Both the position numbers and the translations under genes were made by a program. 64,000 nt of DNA from Prado023 sp963753075. GTDB lineage: Bacteria > Actinomycetota > Actinomycetes > S36-B12 > CAIYMF01. The first letter of the stretch is position 1. Each line of letters starts with the position of its first letter. Positions 29,131 to 37,930 of the stretch are shown here, in pieces. The stretch lies in contig CAVWAR010000002.1 in the NCBI GenBank assembly GCA_963753075.1, forward strand, positions 248,001 through 312,000. Reading direction: 5' to 3'. The notes beneath the pieces were generated by a model. That model did not search any database, had not been told where the DNA came from, and worked only from the letters and a program-made list of their open reading frames with translations.

Positions 29131-29389
29131 CCCGCGACGTGAACACCAATCGACGATTCCTCGTGTGCGCACATGATCCGCGCCGCTCGACAGCGGGTGA
29201 CGGGACCCTGCACGCACTCCTCGAACCATCCACCGGAGCGTGACCCCAAGGAGTCACGAACACGCCGGAACGCAGTGCGTCGGACTCAGGGTGCCCTCCC
29301 GCTCGCGCTGAGTCAAGTACCCGAGGGGCCCGAATGTGTCGGATCTGCACCGGGCCGGGGGGAGCGGGGCCGGTCCGGTGGGCGACATG

Positions 29390-29430
29390 CCACTGGGCGC
29401 ACCCCCGGTTCTCGGGGATGCGCCCAGTGG
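29390..29430 (-). terminator. Strong hairpin after rplL
   Basis: CCACTGGGCGCA pairs perfectly with TGCGCCCAGTGG around an inner CCCC/GGGG stem, 27 bp past the rplL stop. No U run follows, so it may be a partial terminator or processing site between rplJL and rpoBC. Confidence 0.7.
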
Positions 29431-29456
29431 ATGATGCTGCGCAGGTCAGCGCATGA

Positions 29457-29846
29457 TCACTTGACCGAAGCCGTGGCGCCAGCGGCCTCGAGGGCTGCGG
29501 CGGCCTTGTCAGCGGCCTCCTTGTTGACCTTCTCGAGGACGGGCTTGGGGGCGCCCTCCACGAGGTCCTTGGCCTCCTTGAGGCCGAGGCTGGTCAGCGT
29601 GCGGACCTCCTTGATGACCTGGATCTTCTTGTCACCGGCGTTCTCGAGGATGACGTCGAACTCGTCCTGCTCCTCGACGACCTCGGCAGCACCACCGGCG
29701 GCAGCACCACCGGCCGCAGCCACGGCGACCGGGGCGGCCGCGGTGACGCCGAAGGTCTCCTCGAACTCCTTGACGAACTCCGACAGCTCGATCAGCGTCA
29801 TCTCCTTGAACGCGTCGAGCAGATCCTGCGTGCTCAGCTTCGCCAT
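29457..29846 (-). CDS. rplL: 50S ribosomal protein L7/L12
   Basis: The stalk protein that recruits translation GTPases, 129 residues. It has the N-terminal dimerisation helices (MAKLSTQDLLDAFKEMTLIE), an Ala/Gly hinge (AAAGGAAAGGAA) and the C-terminal domain (KKIQVIKEVRTLTSLGLKEA, KDLVEGAPKPV). It follows rplJ by 58 bp. Confidence 0.97.
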   Translation of the reverse strand: MAKLSTQDLLDAFKEMTLIELSEFVKEFEETFGVTAAAPVAVAAAGGAAAGGAAEVVEEQDEFDVILENAGDKKIQVIKEVRTLTSLGLKEAKDLVEGAPKPVLEKVNKEAADKAAAALEAAGATASVK

Positions 29847-29904
29847 GATGGCGTTCCTCTCTCGTTTCCGGCCGATGCCGGGTTGGGCTGATTGCGAAGG
29901 GCGA

Positions 29905-30654
29905 TCAGCCCTCGGCGTTCTCCTCGGCTGCGGCCGCAGCGTCGGTGGTGGCATCGGCGGGTGCCTCAGCCGGGACCTCGGCATCGGCAGTCGCCTCAGC
30001 CTCGGGGGTGGTCTCAGCCGCAGCCTCAACCTCGGTGACCTCGGCCGCAGCCTCGGTCGGGGTGGCGGGTGCCTCGGCGACCGCCTCGGGGGCAACATCG
30101 GCAGCCGGGGCGGACCCCGTGCCAGCGATCAGTGACGGGTCCGCCTCGGCGGCGGCCCGCAGGGCCTCAATCGCACGCGCGGCCTGCGACAGCGGGGCCG
30201 CGAACAGCGACACAGCGTTCTGCAGGGAGGCGTTCATCGCACCGGCCAGCTTCGCCAGCAGGACCTCACGGGACTCGAGGTCCGCGAGCTTGGCCACGTC
30301 AGCGGCGGACAGGACGTTGCCGTCCAGGTATCCGCCCTTGATGACCAGCTTCGGGTGCAGCTTGGAGAAGTCACGCAGGCCCTTGGCCGCCTCGACCGGA
30401 TCGCCCTTGACGAAGGCAATCGCGCTCGGGCCGACCAGCAGGTCGTCAAGACCGTCGACCCCGGCGTCCTTCGCCGCGATCTTGGTCAGCGTGTTCTTCA
30501 CCACTGCGTATGTGGCATTGCCGCCCAGGGAACGACGCAGCTCCTTGAGCTGCGCCACGGTCAGGCCGCGATACTCCGTCAGGACCGCCGCACTCGAGGA
30601 GCGGAACTCCTCGGTGATCTCCTCGACGGCGGTGGACTTGGGGTTCCGCGCCAT
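29905..30654 (-). CDS. rplJ: 50S ribosomal protein L10
   Basis: L10 anchors L7/L12 to the ribosome and represses its own operon by binding its leader RNA. The 249 residues begin MARNPKSTAVEEITEEFRSS with EYRGLTVAQLKELRRSL. The core ends near residue 170; the last roughly 75 residues are Ala/Glu/Thr-rich repeats (ATADAEVPAEAPADATTDA), an actinobacterial-style extension. AAGGAG precedes the start. Confidence 0.96.
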   Translation of the reverse strand: MARNPKSTAVEEITEEFRSSSAAVLTEYRGLTVAQLKELRRSLGGNATYAVVKNTLTKIAAKDAGVDGLDDLLVGPSAIAFVKGDPVEAAKGLRDFSKLHPKLVIKGGYLDGNVLSAADVAKLADLESREVLLAKLAGAMNASLQNAVSLFAAPLSQAARAIEALRAAAEADPSLIAGTGSAPAADVAPEAVAEAPATPTEAAAEVTEVEAAAETTPEAEATADAEVPAEAPADATTDAAAAAEENAEG

Positions 30655-30860
30655 GATTCTCCTTTGAGCAGTGTCAACCGTGGCAGGCCCCGAACATGAC
30701 GAACGCCCCGGCGCAGGCGCGGGGCGTTGGGGCCGGATCTGCGGCGATGAGTGCTCGTCGCGATCTGGTCTTCTGCTCTCACCTACGTGGGCCGCCCGCG
30801 GTGCGGGACCTTCAGCGCCTCGCCGCGCACAGCGGTGAGGAACGACCAACGGTCTTCGGT
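30655..30860 (-). promoter_or_regulatory. L10 leader (autoregulatory 5' UTR of rplJL)
   Basis: The expected leader of about 205 nt contains a strong hairpin at 30702-30728 (AACGCCCCG with CGGGGCGTT) shortly before the rplJ start and GGTGAGAGCAGAAGACC further upstream. Position and structure suit the L10(L12) autoregulation element; I infer this from context, not from a covariance match. Confidence 0.5.
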
Positions 30861-30866
30861 GATGCA

Positions 30867-30895
30867 AGGGTAGTCCAGCGGCGCGCCCGGACCAA
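30867..30895 (-). promoter_or_regulatory. Promoter of rplJ-rplL
   Basis: TTGGTC (30890-30895), 17-bp spacer, TACCCT (30867-30872) on the minus strand. It is in the 387-bp divergent region between rplJ and the Vps62-like gene. The remainder of that region up to 31041 shows nothing I can name. Confidence 0.65.
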
Positions 30896-31041
30896 ATCAT
30901 CGCCGGCCTTCGCCCTGAGGCTCGGCGGCGAGTCCGTCGTGGGTGGACGTGGTTGCCGCGCCGACCCCGCCGGCACACCGGTCGGCGCACCAAGCCGGCG
31001 AGGGACGCGCCAACCCGACTTCGACCCGTAGCATCCCGGAC

Positions 31042-32820
31042 ATGCCAGACACGGACGCGACCGGACCTGAGGACGACCTGAGCCTGCTGCGCGCCTACGA
31101 GCCCGTGGTGCGCTTCACGAAGGGGGAGTACTTCTACCCCGTGTCCGTGTCCGGATATGCACAGCACGCGGCCCTGTGGACGGAGCTGCCCTCCGGCGAG
31201 TCCGTCGTCGAGGCGGCGCCGGAGACCTTCGACCTTCCGCTGCTCGGTCGCATGGACGAGATCGTCGCCAGCTCCGGCCAGTCGCTATCCGGGATCATGA
31301 CCGGGCAGAAGCTGCGTCGGGCCCACATCCCGCGCAAGGACCGGCCTCCCCGACTCAGTGGGGCCAGCCGATTGGCCGCGGTGGGACTGCTCGGGCGGCT
31401 CGTCGACGCACTGAACCGCCTGTCGCTGGTCTTCCGCGGCAGCGTTCCGGGCGGAAGCGCAGCCCATTCCTACCTCCTGCAACAGGAGCACCTCGAGCCG
31501 GACCGGCCGACGTACTACGGCCGGGTGGTCCGGGCCGGTGGGTGGATCGTCTGCCAGTACTGGTTCTTCTACTCGTTCAACAACTGGCGCTCGGCGTTCG
31601 GAGGGGTCAACGAGCACGAGTCCGACTGGGAGCAGGTCACGATCTACCTGGACGGGACCGGCGCACTCGACGGGGCGGGGCTTCCCCAGCCCCGGTGGGT
31701 GGTCTTCTCCGCCCACGACGAGACCGGCGACGACCTGCGCCGACGCTGGGACGACCCCGACCTGACAGTTGTCGACGACCGCCACCCCGTGGTGTTCGCC
31801 GGCGCCGGCTCGCACTCGGGGGCCTATGTGCCCGGGGACTACCTGATCTCGGTCGAGCCGCCCACACTCGGCGGGTTCATCCGGTTCGGCCGGTGGTTGG
31901 CCCGGGTCTTCACCCCGTGGTCAACCGGGGCCCAGAGCGTCGGCATCCCTTACATCGACTATGCCCGGGGCGACGGCCGGTCGATCGGCCCCGGCCAGCC
32001 GGACCAGTGGTACCCGGAGCTCATCGACGACGAGACCGGATGGGTCCGGCGCTACCGCGGTCTCTGGGGTCACGACACCCGCGACCGCCTCGGTGGGGAA
32101 CGGGGACCGGCCGGACCACGCTACGAGCGCGACGGAACCGTGCGGGCATCCTGGTCGGGACCGGTCGCCTGGGCGGGGCTGGCCAAGGTGCCGCCGAACC
32201 CCTCGGTCGCCAGCGAGCTGCTGGCAGCGCGTGACCAGCAGCTCCACGAGCGCCTCGTCGAGCTCGCGGCCGATATCACGGCCACCACCCGGTCGCTGCA
32301 GATTTCAGCCGCCGGCCGAAATCCCGGATCCACGCAGGTGCGGTCCCTGGCCGACGAGGAGCGCCGCCTGCTGACGCTGCGCGCCGAGCAGGTCCAGCTG
32401 CTCGACGAGCAGGACACCCTGGAGCAGAATGCGCAGGCCGCGCTGCTCGACCCACACGCGCACCTCAGCCACCGCAACATACCCATGCAGCCGGTCACGA
32501 GCCGCCGAGCCCGGCTGCTGTCCTGGTGGGCGGTGCTGAGCACCCCAATGATCCTGTGGACCATCGCCCAGATCGTGGACCCGACCCTCGGGGTCAGCGC
32601 CACCACGACTGCGCTCGGCGGCCTGGTCATCCTGGTCTCGATCGAGGGATTCGTGCGGGGGAAGTTCCTTGCCGTGATGGGACGGTTCCTGCTGATCATC
32701 CTCGGCCTGGTCGTCGCCTACTACCTGTGGAAGGATTGGCGCATCGTGCTCGGGGCCGGCCTGTCAGCGGCTGCGATCGCGATCTTGTTCGTCAACCTGC
32801 GTGAAGCCCTACGCCGCTGA
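31042..32820 (+). CDS. Vps62-like domain membrane protein, function unknown
   Basis: A 592-residue protein. Residues 20-390 resemble the Vps62/DUF946-type domain by short motifs (YEPVVRFTKGEYFYPV, QYWFFYSFNNWRS, NEHESDWEQVTIYL, HPVVFAGAGSHSGAYV); I recall these motifs but did not run a search. Next comes a charged, probably coiled-coil helix (about 400-480), then four C-terminal hydrophobic segments (WWAVLSTPMILWTIAQIV, LGGLVILVSIEGFV, FLLIILGLVVAYYLW, AGLSAAAIAILFV). I choose MPDTDATGPEDD as start. It is divergent from rplJ, and no specific substrate can be named. Confidence 0.75.
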   Translation: MPDTDATGPEDDLSLLRAYEPVVRFTKGEYFYPVSVSGYAQHAALWTELPSGESVVEAAPETFDLPLLGRMDEIVASSGQSLSGIMTGQKLRRAHIPRKDRPPRLSGASRLAAVGLLGRLVDALNRLSLVFRGSVPGGSAAHSYLLQQEHLEPDRPTYYGRVVRAGGWIVCQYWFFYSFNNWRSAFGGVNEHESDWEQVTIYLDGTGALDGAGLPQPRWVVFSAHDETGDDLRRRWDDPDLTVVDDRHPVVFAGAGSHSGAYVPGDYLISVEPPTLGGFIRFGRWLARVFTPWSTGAQSVGIPYIDYARGDGRSIGPGQPDQWYPELIDDETGWVRRYRGLWGHDTRDRLGGERGPAGPRYERDGTVRASWSGPVAWAGLAKVPPNPSVASELLAARDQQLHERLVELAADITATTRSLQISAAGRNPGSTQVRSLADEERRLLTLRAEQVQLLDEQDTLEQNAQAALLDPHAHLSHRNIPMQPVTSRRARLLSWWAVLSTPMILWTIAQIVDPTLGVSATTTALGGLVILVSIEGFVRGKFLAVMGRFLLIILGLVVAYYLWKDWRIVLGAGLSAAAIAILFVNLREALRR

Positions 32821-32894
32821 GGCCAGACGGGCGCTACTGCTGACATGACAGCCACGCGCGCCCACGCGGCTGCCCCGGAACTGAGGACGATCCC

Positions 32895-33179
32895 ATGAGT
32901 TCGACTGAGAACACCCCAGCGGCTACCTTCCCGAACGGCAAGCCGATGGTCGACGCGCAGGGTCGCCCCGCCAGCGCCAAGAGCCGGCTGGCTGCGGTCC
33001 TGCTCGCCTGGTTCTTCGGCGTCTTCGGCGTTCACCGCTTCTACGTGGGCAAGGTCGGCACTGGGATCCTGATGATCCTGACCCTGGGTGGTCTGGGCAT
33101 CTGGGTCCTTGTCGACATGATCATGATCCTGGCCGGCTCCTTCAAGGACAAGCAGGAGCACTACCTGTCCAACTGGTAG
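32895..33179 (+). CDS. TM2 domain-containing protein
   Basis: A 94-residue membrane protein with the TM2 signature: two hydrophobic helices joined by a short turn (LLAWFFGVFGVHRFYVGK, GILMILTLGGLGIWVLVDM) after a polar N-terminus of about 30 residues. The family is widespread and of unknown function. A strong terminator follows. Confidence 0.88.
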   Translation: MSSTENTPAATFPNGKPMVDAQGRPASAKSRLAAVLLAWFFGVFGVHRFYVGKVGTGILMILTLGGLGIWVLVDMIMILAGSFKDKQEHYLSNW

Positions 33180-33191
33180 TACCGACACACA

Positions 33192-33226
33192 CGAGGACCC
33201 CTCCGGCACTGCCGGAGGGGTCCTCG
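33192..33226. terminator. Bidirectional terminator between TM2 gene and rplA
   Basis: A perfect 16-bp stem (CGAGGACCCCTCCGGC with GCCGGAGGGGTCCTCG) with a 3-nt loop, between convergent genes. A few T residues follow on the plus strand. Confidence 0.85.
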
Positions 33227-33248
33227 TTGCATGCGGTCAGCCCGGAGG

Positions 33249-33965
33249 TCAGGCCGATTCCTCCTCGGAGGCCAGGTCGCGGGTCCGGTTGGGATCCACC
33301 GGGATCCCGGGGCCCATGGTCGTGGCCAGGGTTGCCTTCCTGATGTAGCGGCCCTTGGCCGCCGACGGCTTGAGCCGGATGATCTCGTCGAGCGCGGCGC
33401 CGTAGTTCTCGATCAGCTGCTCCTCGGTGAAGGAAACCCTGCCGATCGGGAAGTTCAGGTTGGCGTTCTTGTCCGTGCGGAACTCGATCTTGCCGCCCTT
33501 GATGTCATTCACGGCCTTGGCCACGTCCATCGTGACCGTGCCGGTCTTCGGGTTGGGCATCAGGCCACGGGGGCCCAACACCTTGCCCAGCCGGCCGACC
33601 TTGCCCATCAGGTCCGGAGTCGCGACGGCCGCATCGAAGTCGGTCCAGCCGGCCGCGACCTTCTCGATCATGTCATCGGACCCGACGAAGTCCGCGCCTG
33701 CGGCACGGGCCTCCTCTGCCTTGGCGGCGTTGGCGAAGACCAGGACCCGGGCGGTCTTGCCGGTGCCGTGCGGCAGGTTGACGGTGCCGCGAACCATCTG
33801 GTCAGCCTTGCGGGGGTCGATGCCCAACCGCATGGCGACCTCCACGGTCGCGTCGAACTTCGCGGGACTGGTCTCCTTGGCCAGGCGCACCGCGCTGAGC
33901 GGAGCGTAGAGCTCTGACTGGTCGACCTTCTCGGCTACCTCGCGGTAGCCCTTGCTGCGCTTCAT
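33249..33965 (-). CDS. rplA: 50S ribosomal protein L1
   Basis: L1 forms the mobile stalk near the E site. The 238 residues begin MKRSKGYREVAEKVDQSELY and include GTGKTARVLVFANAAKAEEA and GPRGLMPNPKTGTVTMDVAKA. It follows rplK by 73 bp. Confidence 0.98.
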   Translation of the reverse strand: MKRSKGYREVAEKVDQSELYAPLSAVRLAKETSPAKFDATVEVAMRLGIDPRKADQMVRGTVNLPHGTGKTARVLVFANAAKAEEARAAGADFVGSDDMIEKVAAGWTDFDAAVATPDLMGKVGRLGKVLGPRGLMPNPKTGTVTMDVAKAVNDIKGGKIEFRTDKNANLNFPIGRVSFTEEQLIENYGAALDEIIRLKPSAAKGRYIRKATLATTMGPGIPVDPNRTRDLASEEESA

Positions 33966-34038
33966 TGACGGATTCCTCTCCGTTGGTGGTGTGCGGACCG
34001 CGCCGGCCCTACCACGCGTGGTTGTTCGGTGGGCCGCC

Positions 34039-34473
34039 TCACTCGGAGACGGTGACCCCCATCTGGCGGGCGGTGCCCTCGATGATCTTCATCGCGGCAT
34101 CGACATCGTTCGCGTTCAGGTCGGGCATCTTGGTCTCTGCGATCTCCTGGACCTGCGCCCTGGTGATCGAGCCGACCTTGTCCTTCTGCGGGACGCCGGA
34201 GCCCTTCTCCAGGCCTGCGGCCTTCAGGATGAGCTTGGCCGCCGGCGGGGTCTTGAGCACGAAGTCGAACGAACGATCCTCGTACACGGTGATCTCGACC
34301 GGGATGACCTGGCCGCGCTGGGCCTCGGTGGCCGCGTTGTAGGCCTTGCAGAACTCCATGATGTTCACGCCGTGCTGGCCCAGGGCCGGGCCGACCGGCG
34401 GAGCCGGGTTGGCCGCACCGGCCTGGATCTGGAGCTTGATCAGCCCAGTGACCTTCTTCTTCTTGGGTGGCAT
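34039..34473 (-). CDS. rplK: 50S ribosomal protein L11
   Basis: L11 binds the GTPase-associated rRNA region. The 144-residue protein begins MPPKKKKVTGLIKLQIQAG with ANPAPPVGPALGQHGVNIME, and has the rRNA-binding C-terminus (ITRAQVQEIAETKMPDLNA). The frame stays open upstream but the family start is at 34473. Confidence 0.98.
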   Translation of the reverse strand: MPPKKKKVTGLIKLQIQAGAANPAPPVGPALGQHGVNIMEFCKAYNAATEAQRGQVIPVEITVYEDRSFDFVLKTPPAAKLILKAAGLEKGSGVPQKDKVGSITRAQVQEIAETKMPDLNANDVDAAMKIIEGTARQMGVTVSE

Positions 34474-34543
34474 TTCTTGGGTCCTTCGTGTGGGTGCACC
34501 CGCGGCGCGATCACCGCGGGAATCTTGGGGCGTCCCGGGGGCG

Positions 34544-35398
34544 CTAGTTCTTCTCGATCTGGTCGAACCGCAGCTCGACCGGGGTCTCGCGGCCGAAGAT
34601 CTCCACGAGACCGGTGATCTTCTGGCCCTCGATGTTGATCTCCGAGACGGTGGCGTGCAGCGTGGCGAAGGCACCGTCGATGACGGTGACGGAGTCGCCG
34701 GGAGCCAGGTCGATCTCCACGACCTTCGTCGCCTTGCCGGCACCCTGCGCTCCGCTGGGTGCGCCGCCCGCAGCCGCGACCGGCTCGGGGACGACCTCCG
34801 GCTCGGGGGCCAGGATCGCCACGACCTCTTCAAGGCTCAGGGGCAGCGGCTGGTGGGCGTGCCCCACGAACCCAGTCACTCCGGGCGTGTGGCGCACCGT
34901 GCCCCAGGACTCATCGGTCAGGTCCATGCGGACCAGCACGTAGCCGGGGAACTTGTTGCGCTTGACCTGCTTCTTCTGGCCGTTCTTGATCTCCACGACC
35001 TCTTCGATCGGGACCTCGACCTGGAAGATGTAGTCCTCCATGTTCAGCGAGGTGGCCCTGGTCAGCAGGTTGGCCTTGACCTTGTTCTCGTAGCCCGCGT
35101 AGGAGTGGATGACGTACCAGTCACCCGGCGCGGAGGACATCTCCTCGCGGAAGGCGACGATGGGATCGACGGGGACCTCGACCTCCTCGGCATCTCCCGC
35201 ACCCTCGACCACGGCATCGATGACCTCGCCCGTCTCCGGGTCGACGGCCTCGACCATGGCCGCGCCCTCGACCGGGTCGACCCCTGGGGCGTCGGCCGGG
35301 GCAGCGTCGATCACGTCGGCCGTCGTCGGGGCAGCCGACTCGTCGAACGCGGCGGCCTCGCCCTCGGGGGCGTCGAACTCGTCGGTCGTTCCAGACAC
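34544..35398 (-). CDS. nusG: Transcription termination/antitermination protein NusG
   Basis: NusG links RNA polymerase with Rho or the ribosome. The 284 residues comprise an acidic N-terminal extension of about 90 residues, then the NGN domain (WYVIHSYAGYENKVKANL, KFPGYVLVRMDLTDESWGTV, TPGVTGFVG), an Ala/Pro-rich linker and the KOW domain (GDSVTVIDGAFATLHATVSE). The GTG at 35398 is the start; the frame is open beyond it. Confidence 0.95.
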   Translation of the reverse strand: MSGTTDEFDAPEGEAAAFDESAAPTTADVIDAAPADAPGVDPVEGAAMVEAVDPETGEVIDAVVEGAGDAEEVEVPVDPIVAFREEMSSAPGDWYVIHSYAGYENKVKANLLTRATSLNMEDYIFQVEVPIEEVVEIKNGQKKQVKRNKFPGYVLVRMDLTDESWGTVRHTPGVTGFVGHAHQPLPLSLEEVVAILAPEPEVVPEPVAAAGGAPSGAQGAGKATKVVEIDLAPGDSVTVIDGAFATLHATVSEINIEGQKITGLVEIFGRETPVELRFDQIEKN

Positions 35399-35433
35399 AG
35401 TCGTCCTCGCAGATCTAGTACGGGGTGCGCAGC

Positions 35434-35682
35434 TCAGCCGAACAGCTGCAGCACCAGTCGTGTGAACACATAGTCGAAGACCGCCACGATGAGTGTGAAG
35501 ACCGTCACGAAGACGATCACGACCCATGTGTAGGTGATCAGTTCCTTGCGCGTGGGCCAGATGACCTTGCGCAGCTCAGCAACCATCTGCCGCAGGAACA
35601 GCGTGAGCCGAGCCCACAGGCTCGGCTTGCCGGCGTTGCCGCCGGACGAACCGCGGTCGGTCGTCGTGCTGCTCTCGCTCAC
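35434..35682 (-). CDS. secE: Preprotein translocase subunit SecE
   Basis: An 82-residue single-TM SecE: a polar Ser/Thr-rich N-terminus, the amphipathic helix and hinge LRQMVAELRKVIWPTRKEL and one membrane span (TWVVIVFVTVFTLIVAVFDY). It lies directly upstream of nusG, as in most bacteria, and is preceded by tRNA-Trp. Confidence 0.96.
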   Translation of the reverse strand: MSESSTTTDRGSSGGNAGKPSLWARLTLFLRQMVAELRKVIWPTRKELITYTWVVIVFVTVFTLIVAVFDYVFTRLVLQLFG

Positions 35683-35749
35683 AGGCCCTCCGAGGCGGGC
35701 GACGGGCGCCCACAGGTGTTGGACGCGGAACGTGGGACGTCCCGCCTCG

Positions 35750-35822
35750 CAGGGCCGGAGGGACTTGAACCCGCAACCGCCGGTTTTGGAGACCGGTGCT
35801 CTTCCAATTGAGCTACGACCCT
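35750..35822 (-). tRNA. trnW: tRNA-Trp (anticodon CCA)
   Basis: The minus strand folds as a cloverleaf: acceptor AGGGTCG with CGGCCCT, anticodon loop CTCCAAA (CCA) on an ACCGG/CCGGT-type stem, T-loop GGTTCAAGTCC. CCA is not encoded. It precedes secE. Confidence 0.95.
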
Positions 35823-35971
35823 TTGGACTTCATGCCCCGGGCAGGCTACCGCTAGGGTGCGCCACCCGGAGAGACCAGTGTACGGGGCAACCCCCGGTGC
35901 GGTCCAAATGCGCCGCTCGGCACATGTCGGCCGGGGTCCGAAGCCCGGCAGCCGTCACTACGATGTGCACC

Positions 35972-37180
35972 ATGCCCAGCAACTCCCGAGTCTCTGCCCG
36001 CATCGGCGGCATCGCCGAGTCCGCCACGCTTGCCGTCGACGCGAAGGCCAAGGCCCTCAAGGCAGCCGGCCGCCCCGTCATCGGCTTCGGCGCCGGGGAG
36101 CCCGACTTCCCGACGCCCGACTACATCGTCGCCGCGGCCGCCGCGGCCTGCCGGGACCCGCGCTGGCACCGCTACTCCCCAGCCGGGGGCCTGCCGGCGC
36201 TCAAGGAGGCCGTCGCCGCCAAGACGCTGCGCGACTCCGGGCTCACGGTCGAGCCAAGCGAGGTGCTGATCACCAACGGCGGCAAGCAGGCGCTCTTCAA
36301 CGCCTTCGCCGCCCTGCTCGACCCGGGTGACGAGGTCCTGCTGCCCGCCCCGTACTGGACGACCTACCCCGAGTCGATCGCACTGGCCGGTGGGACACCG
36401 GTGGTGGTGCCCACCTCGCCGGGGAGCGGGTACCGGGCCACGGTCGACCAGCTCGAGGCCGCCCGAACCCCGGCGACGAAGGCCCTGGTCTTCGTCTCGC
36501 CGTCGAACCCGACCGGAGCGGTCTACCCCCCCGACGACGTTGCCGCGATCGGCCGATGGGCCGTCGAGCACGGCATCTGGGTGATCACCGACGAGATCTA
36601 CGAGCACCTCGTCTACGGCGACGCCGTGTTCTCGTCGATGCCCGTCGAGGTCCCCGAACTCGTCGATCGCTGCATCGTTGTCAACGGCGTTGCCAAGACC
36701 TACGCGATGACCGGCTGGCGCGTGGGCTGGATGATCGGACCGCAGGACATCGTGAAGGCCGCCACCAACCTGCAGTCACATGCCACCTCGAATGTTGCCA
36801 ACGTCTCGCAGATGGCCGCCCTGGCCGCCGTCTCGGGTGACCTGTCAGCCGTCGACGCGATGCGGGTGGCATTCGACCGGCGCCGACGGCGCATCGTCGA
36901 GCTGCTCTCGGTGATCCCCGGTGTGGTGTGCCCGGTGCCCGAGGGCGCCTTCTACGTGTACCCCTCGGTGGAGGCCGTGCTTGGTCGCGAGATCAGGGGT
37001 CGCCGGCCCGAGACCTCGGCCGAGTTGGCCGCACTGATCCTCGACGAGGTGGAGGTCGCTGTCGTGCCCGGCGAGGCCTTCGGGACACCCGGCTTCATGC
37101 GGCTGTCCTACGCCTTGGGCGACGCCGACATCGAGGAGGGCGTGGGCCGGATGGCCGCGCTGCTCGGCGAGACCCGATGA
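35972..37180 (+). CDS. aspC: Pyridoxal phosphate-dependent aminotransferase (aspartate aminotransferase type)
   Basis: A class I/II aminotransferase of 402 residues, probably aspartate/2-oxoglutarate. It has the substrate Gly-rich start FGAGEPDFPTPDYI, SPSNPTGAVY, ITDEIYEHLVY and the PLP lysine in NGVAKTYAMTGWRVGWM. The C-terminal substrate arginine is in GFMRLSYALGD. The start is ATG 35972; another in-frame ATG lies 9 bp upstream. Aminotransferase next to secE-nusG is, as I recall, also the Streptomyces arrangement. Confidence 0.92.
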   Translation: MPSNSRVSARIGGIAESATLAVDAKAKALKAAGRPVIGFGAGEPDFPTPDYIVAAAAAACRDPRWHRYSPAGGLPALKEAVAAKTLRDSGLTVEPSEVLITNGGKQALFNAFAALLDPGDEVLLPAPYWTTYPESIALAGGTPVVVPTSPGSGYRATVDQLEAARTPATKALVFVSPSNPTGAVYPPDDVAAIGRWAVEHGIWVITDEIYEHLVYGDAVFSSMPVEVPELVDRCIVVNGVAKTYAMTGWRVGWMIGPQDIVKAATNLQSHATSNVANVSQMAALAAVSGDLSAVDAMRVAFDRRRRRIVELLSVIPGVVCPVPEGAFYVYPSVEAVLGREIRGRRPETSAELAALILDEVEVAVVPGEAFGTPGFMRLSYALGDADIEEGVGRMAALLGETR

Positions 37181-37263
37181 GGCGAGGCCGGCCGTGGCCA
37201 CCGGCCGAGGTCGGGGCAGGCACAGGTCGATGACCGGCCCGCACCGATGACGGGCCGCGGTCG

Positions 37264-37917
37264 ATGATCAGCCAGGAGACGTGGGCCTACGCGGTCTTCG
37301 CGTTCGTCTCGTTGTTCACGATGGTCAATCCGATCGGGGTGGTGCCCCCCTATCTGGCGATGACCACGGGGATGACCACCTCCCAGTCCCGACGGGTCGC
37401 GCTGCGGGCAACGATGACCGCCCTGGTGATCCTGCTGATCTTCGCGTTCACCGGGGAATTCGTGTTCTCGTTCTTCGGGATCTCCGGGGACGCCCTGAGG
37501 GTGGTCGGTGGCCTGATCTTCCTCGGTCTGGGCTACCAGATGCTCCTGGGCCATCCCCCCCGCGAGCGCGAGCCCAGTGAGTCCCATGAGGACTTCGCCA
37601 AGGACATCTCGATCACCCCACTGGGGATCCCGATCGTCTGCGGGCCCGGTGCCATCGCCACGGTCATCCTGCTGACGACGGAGGACTCCAGCGCCTCGCA
37701 CTACGCGATCACGGCGACGGTGATCGCCACGATCATGCTGCTGGCATTCCTGGCGATGGTCTTCGGACGCAGGATCATGAGCTTCTTCGGGGAGAGCGGC
37801 ACCATCGTGCTGCTTCGCCTGATGGGCCTGATCCTGATGACCATCGCAGTGGAGTTCCTGATCACCGGCCTGACCCCCATCGTTCGCGAGATGCTGCTGA
37901 TCACGCCGCCGGGCTGA
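37264..37917 (+). CDS. MarC-family integral membrane protein
   Basis: A 217-residue protein with about six TM segments and the MarC/NAAT features: FVSLFTMVNPIGVVPPYLAM at the start, the internal partner PLGIPIVCGPGAIATVILL, and LLRLMGLILMTIAVEFLITG at the end. The family includes amino acid channels/exporters, but the function of most members is unknown. It is convergent with murB, 13 bp apart. Confidence 0.9.
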   Translation: MISQETWAYAVFAFVSLFTMVNPIGVVPPYLAMTTGMTTSQSRRVALRATMTALVILLIFAFTGEFVFSFFGISGDALRVVGGLIFLGLGYQMLLGHPPREREPSESHEDFAKDISITPLGIPIVCGPGAIATVILLTTEDSSASHYAITATVIATIMLLAFLAMVFGRRIMSFFGESGTIVLLRLMGLILMTIAVEFLITGLTPIVREMLLITPPG

Positions 37918-37930
37918 CGCCCACCGACGG

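Larger units (their letters stand above)
28975..29456 (-). other. rplL-rpoB intergenic region with rpoBC promoter
   Basis: About 480 bp without a credible gene. It contains the hairpin after rplL at 29390-29430 and the rpoB promoter at 29102-29130. The conserved string TGACTCACGAA occurs at 29050-29060 inside the expected rpoB leader, and the related GAGTCACGAA near 29256. Confidence 0.7.
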
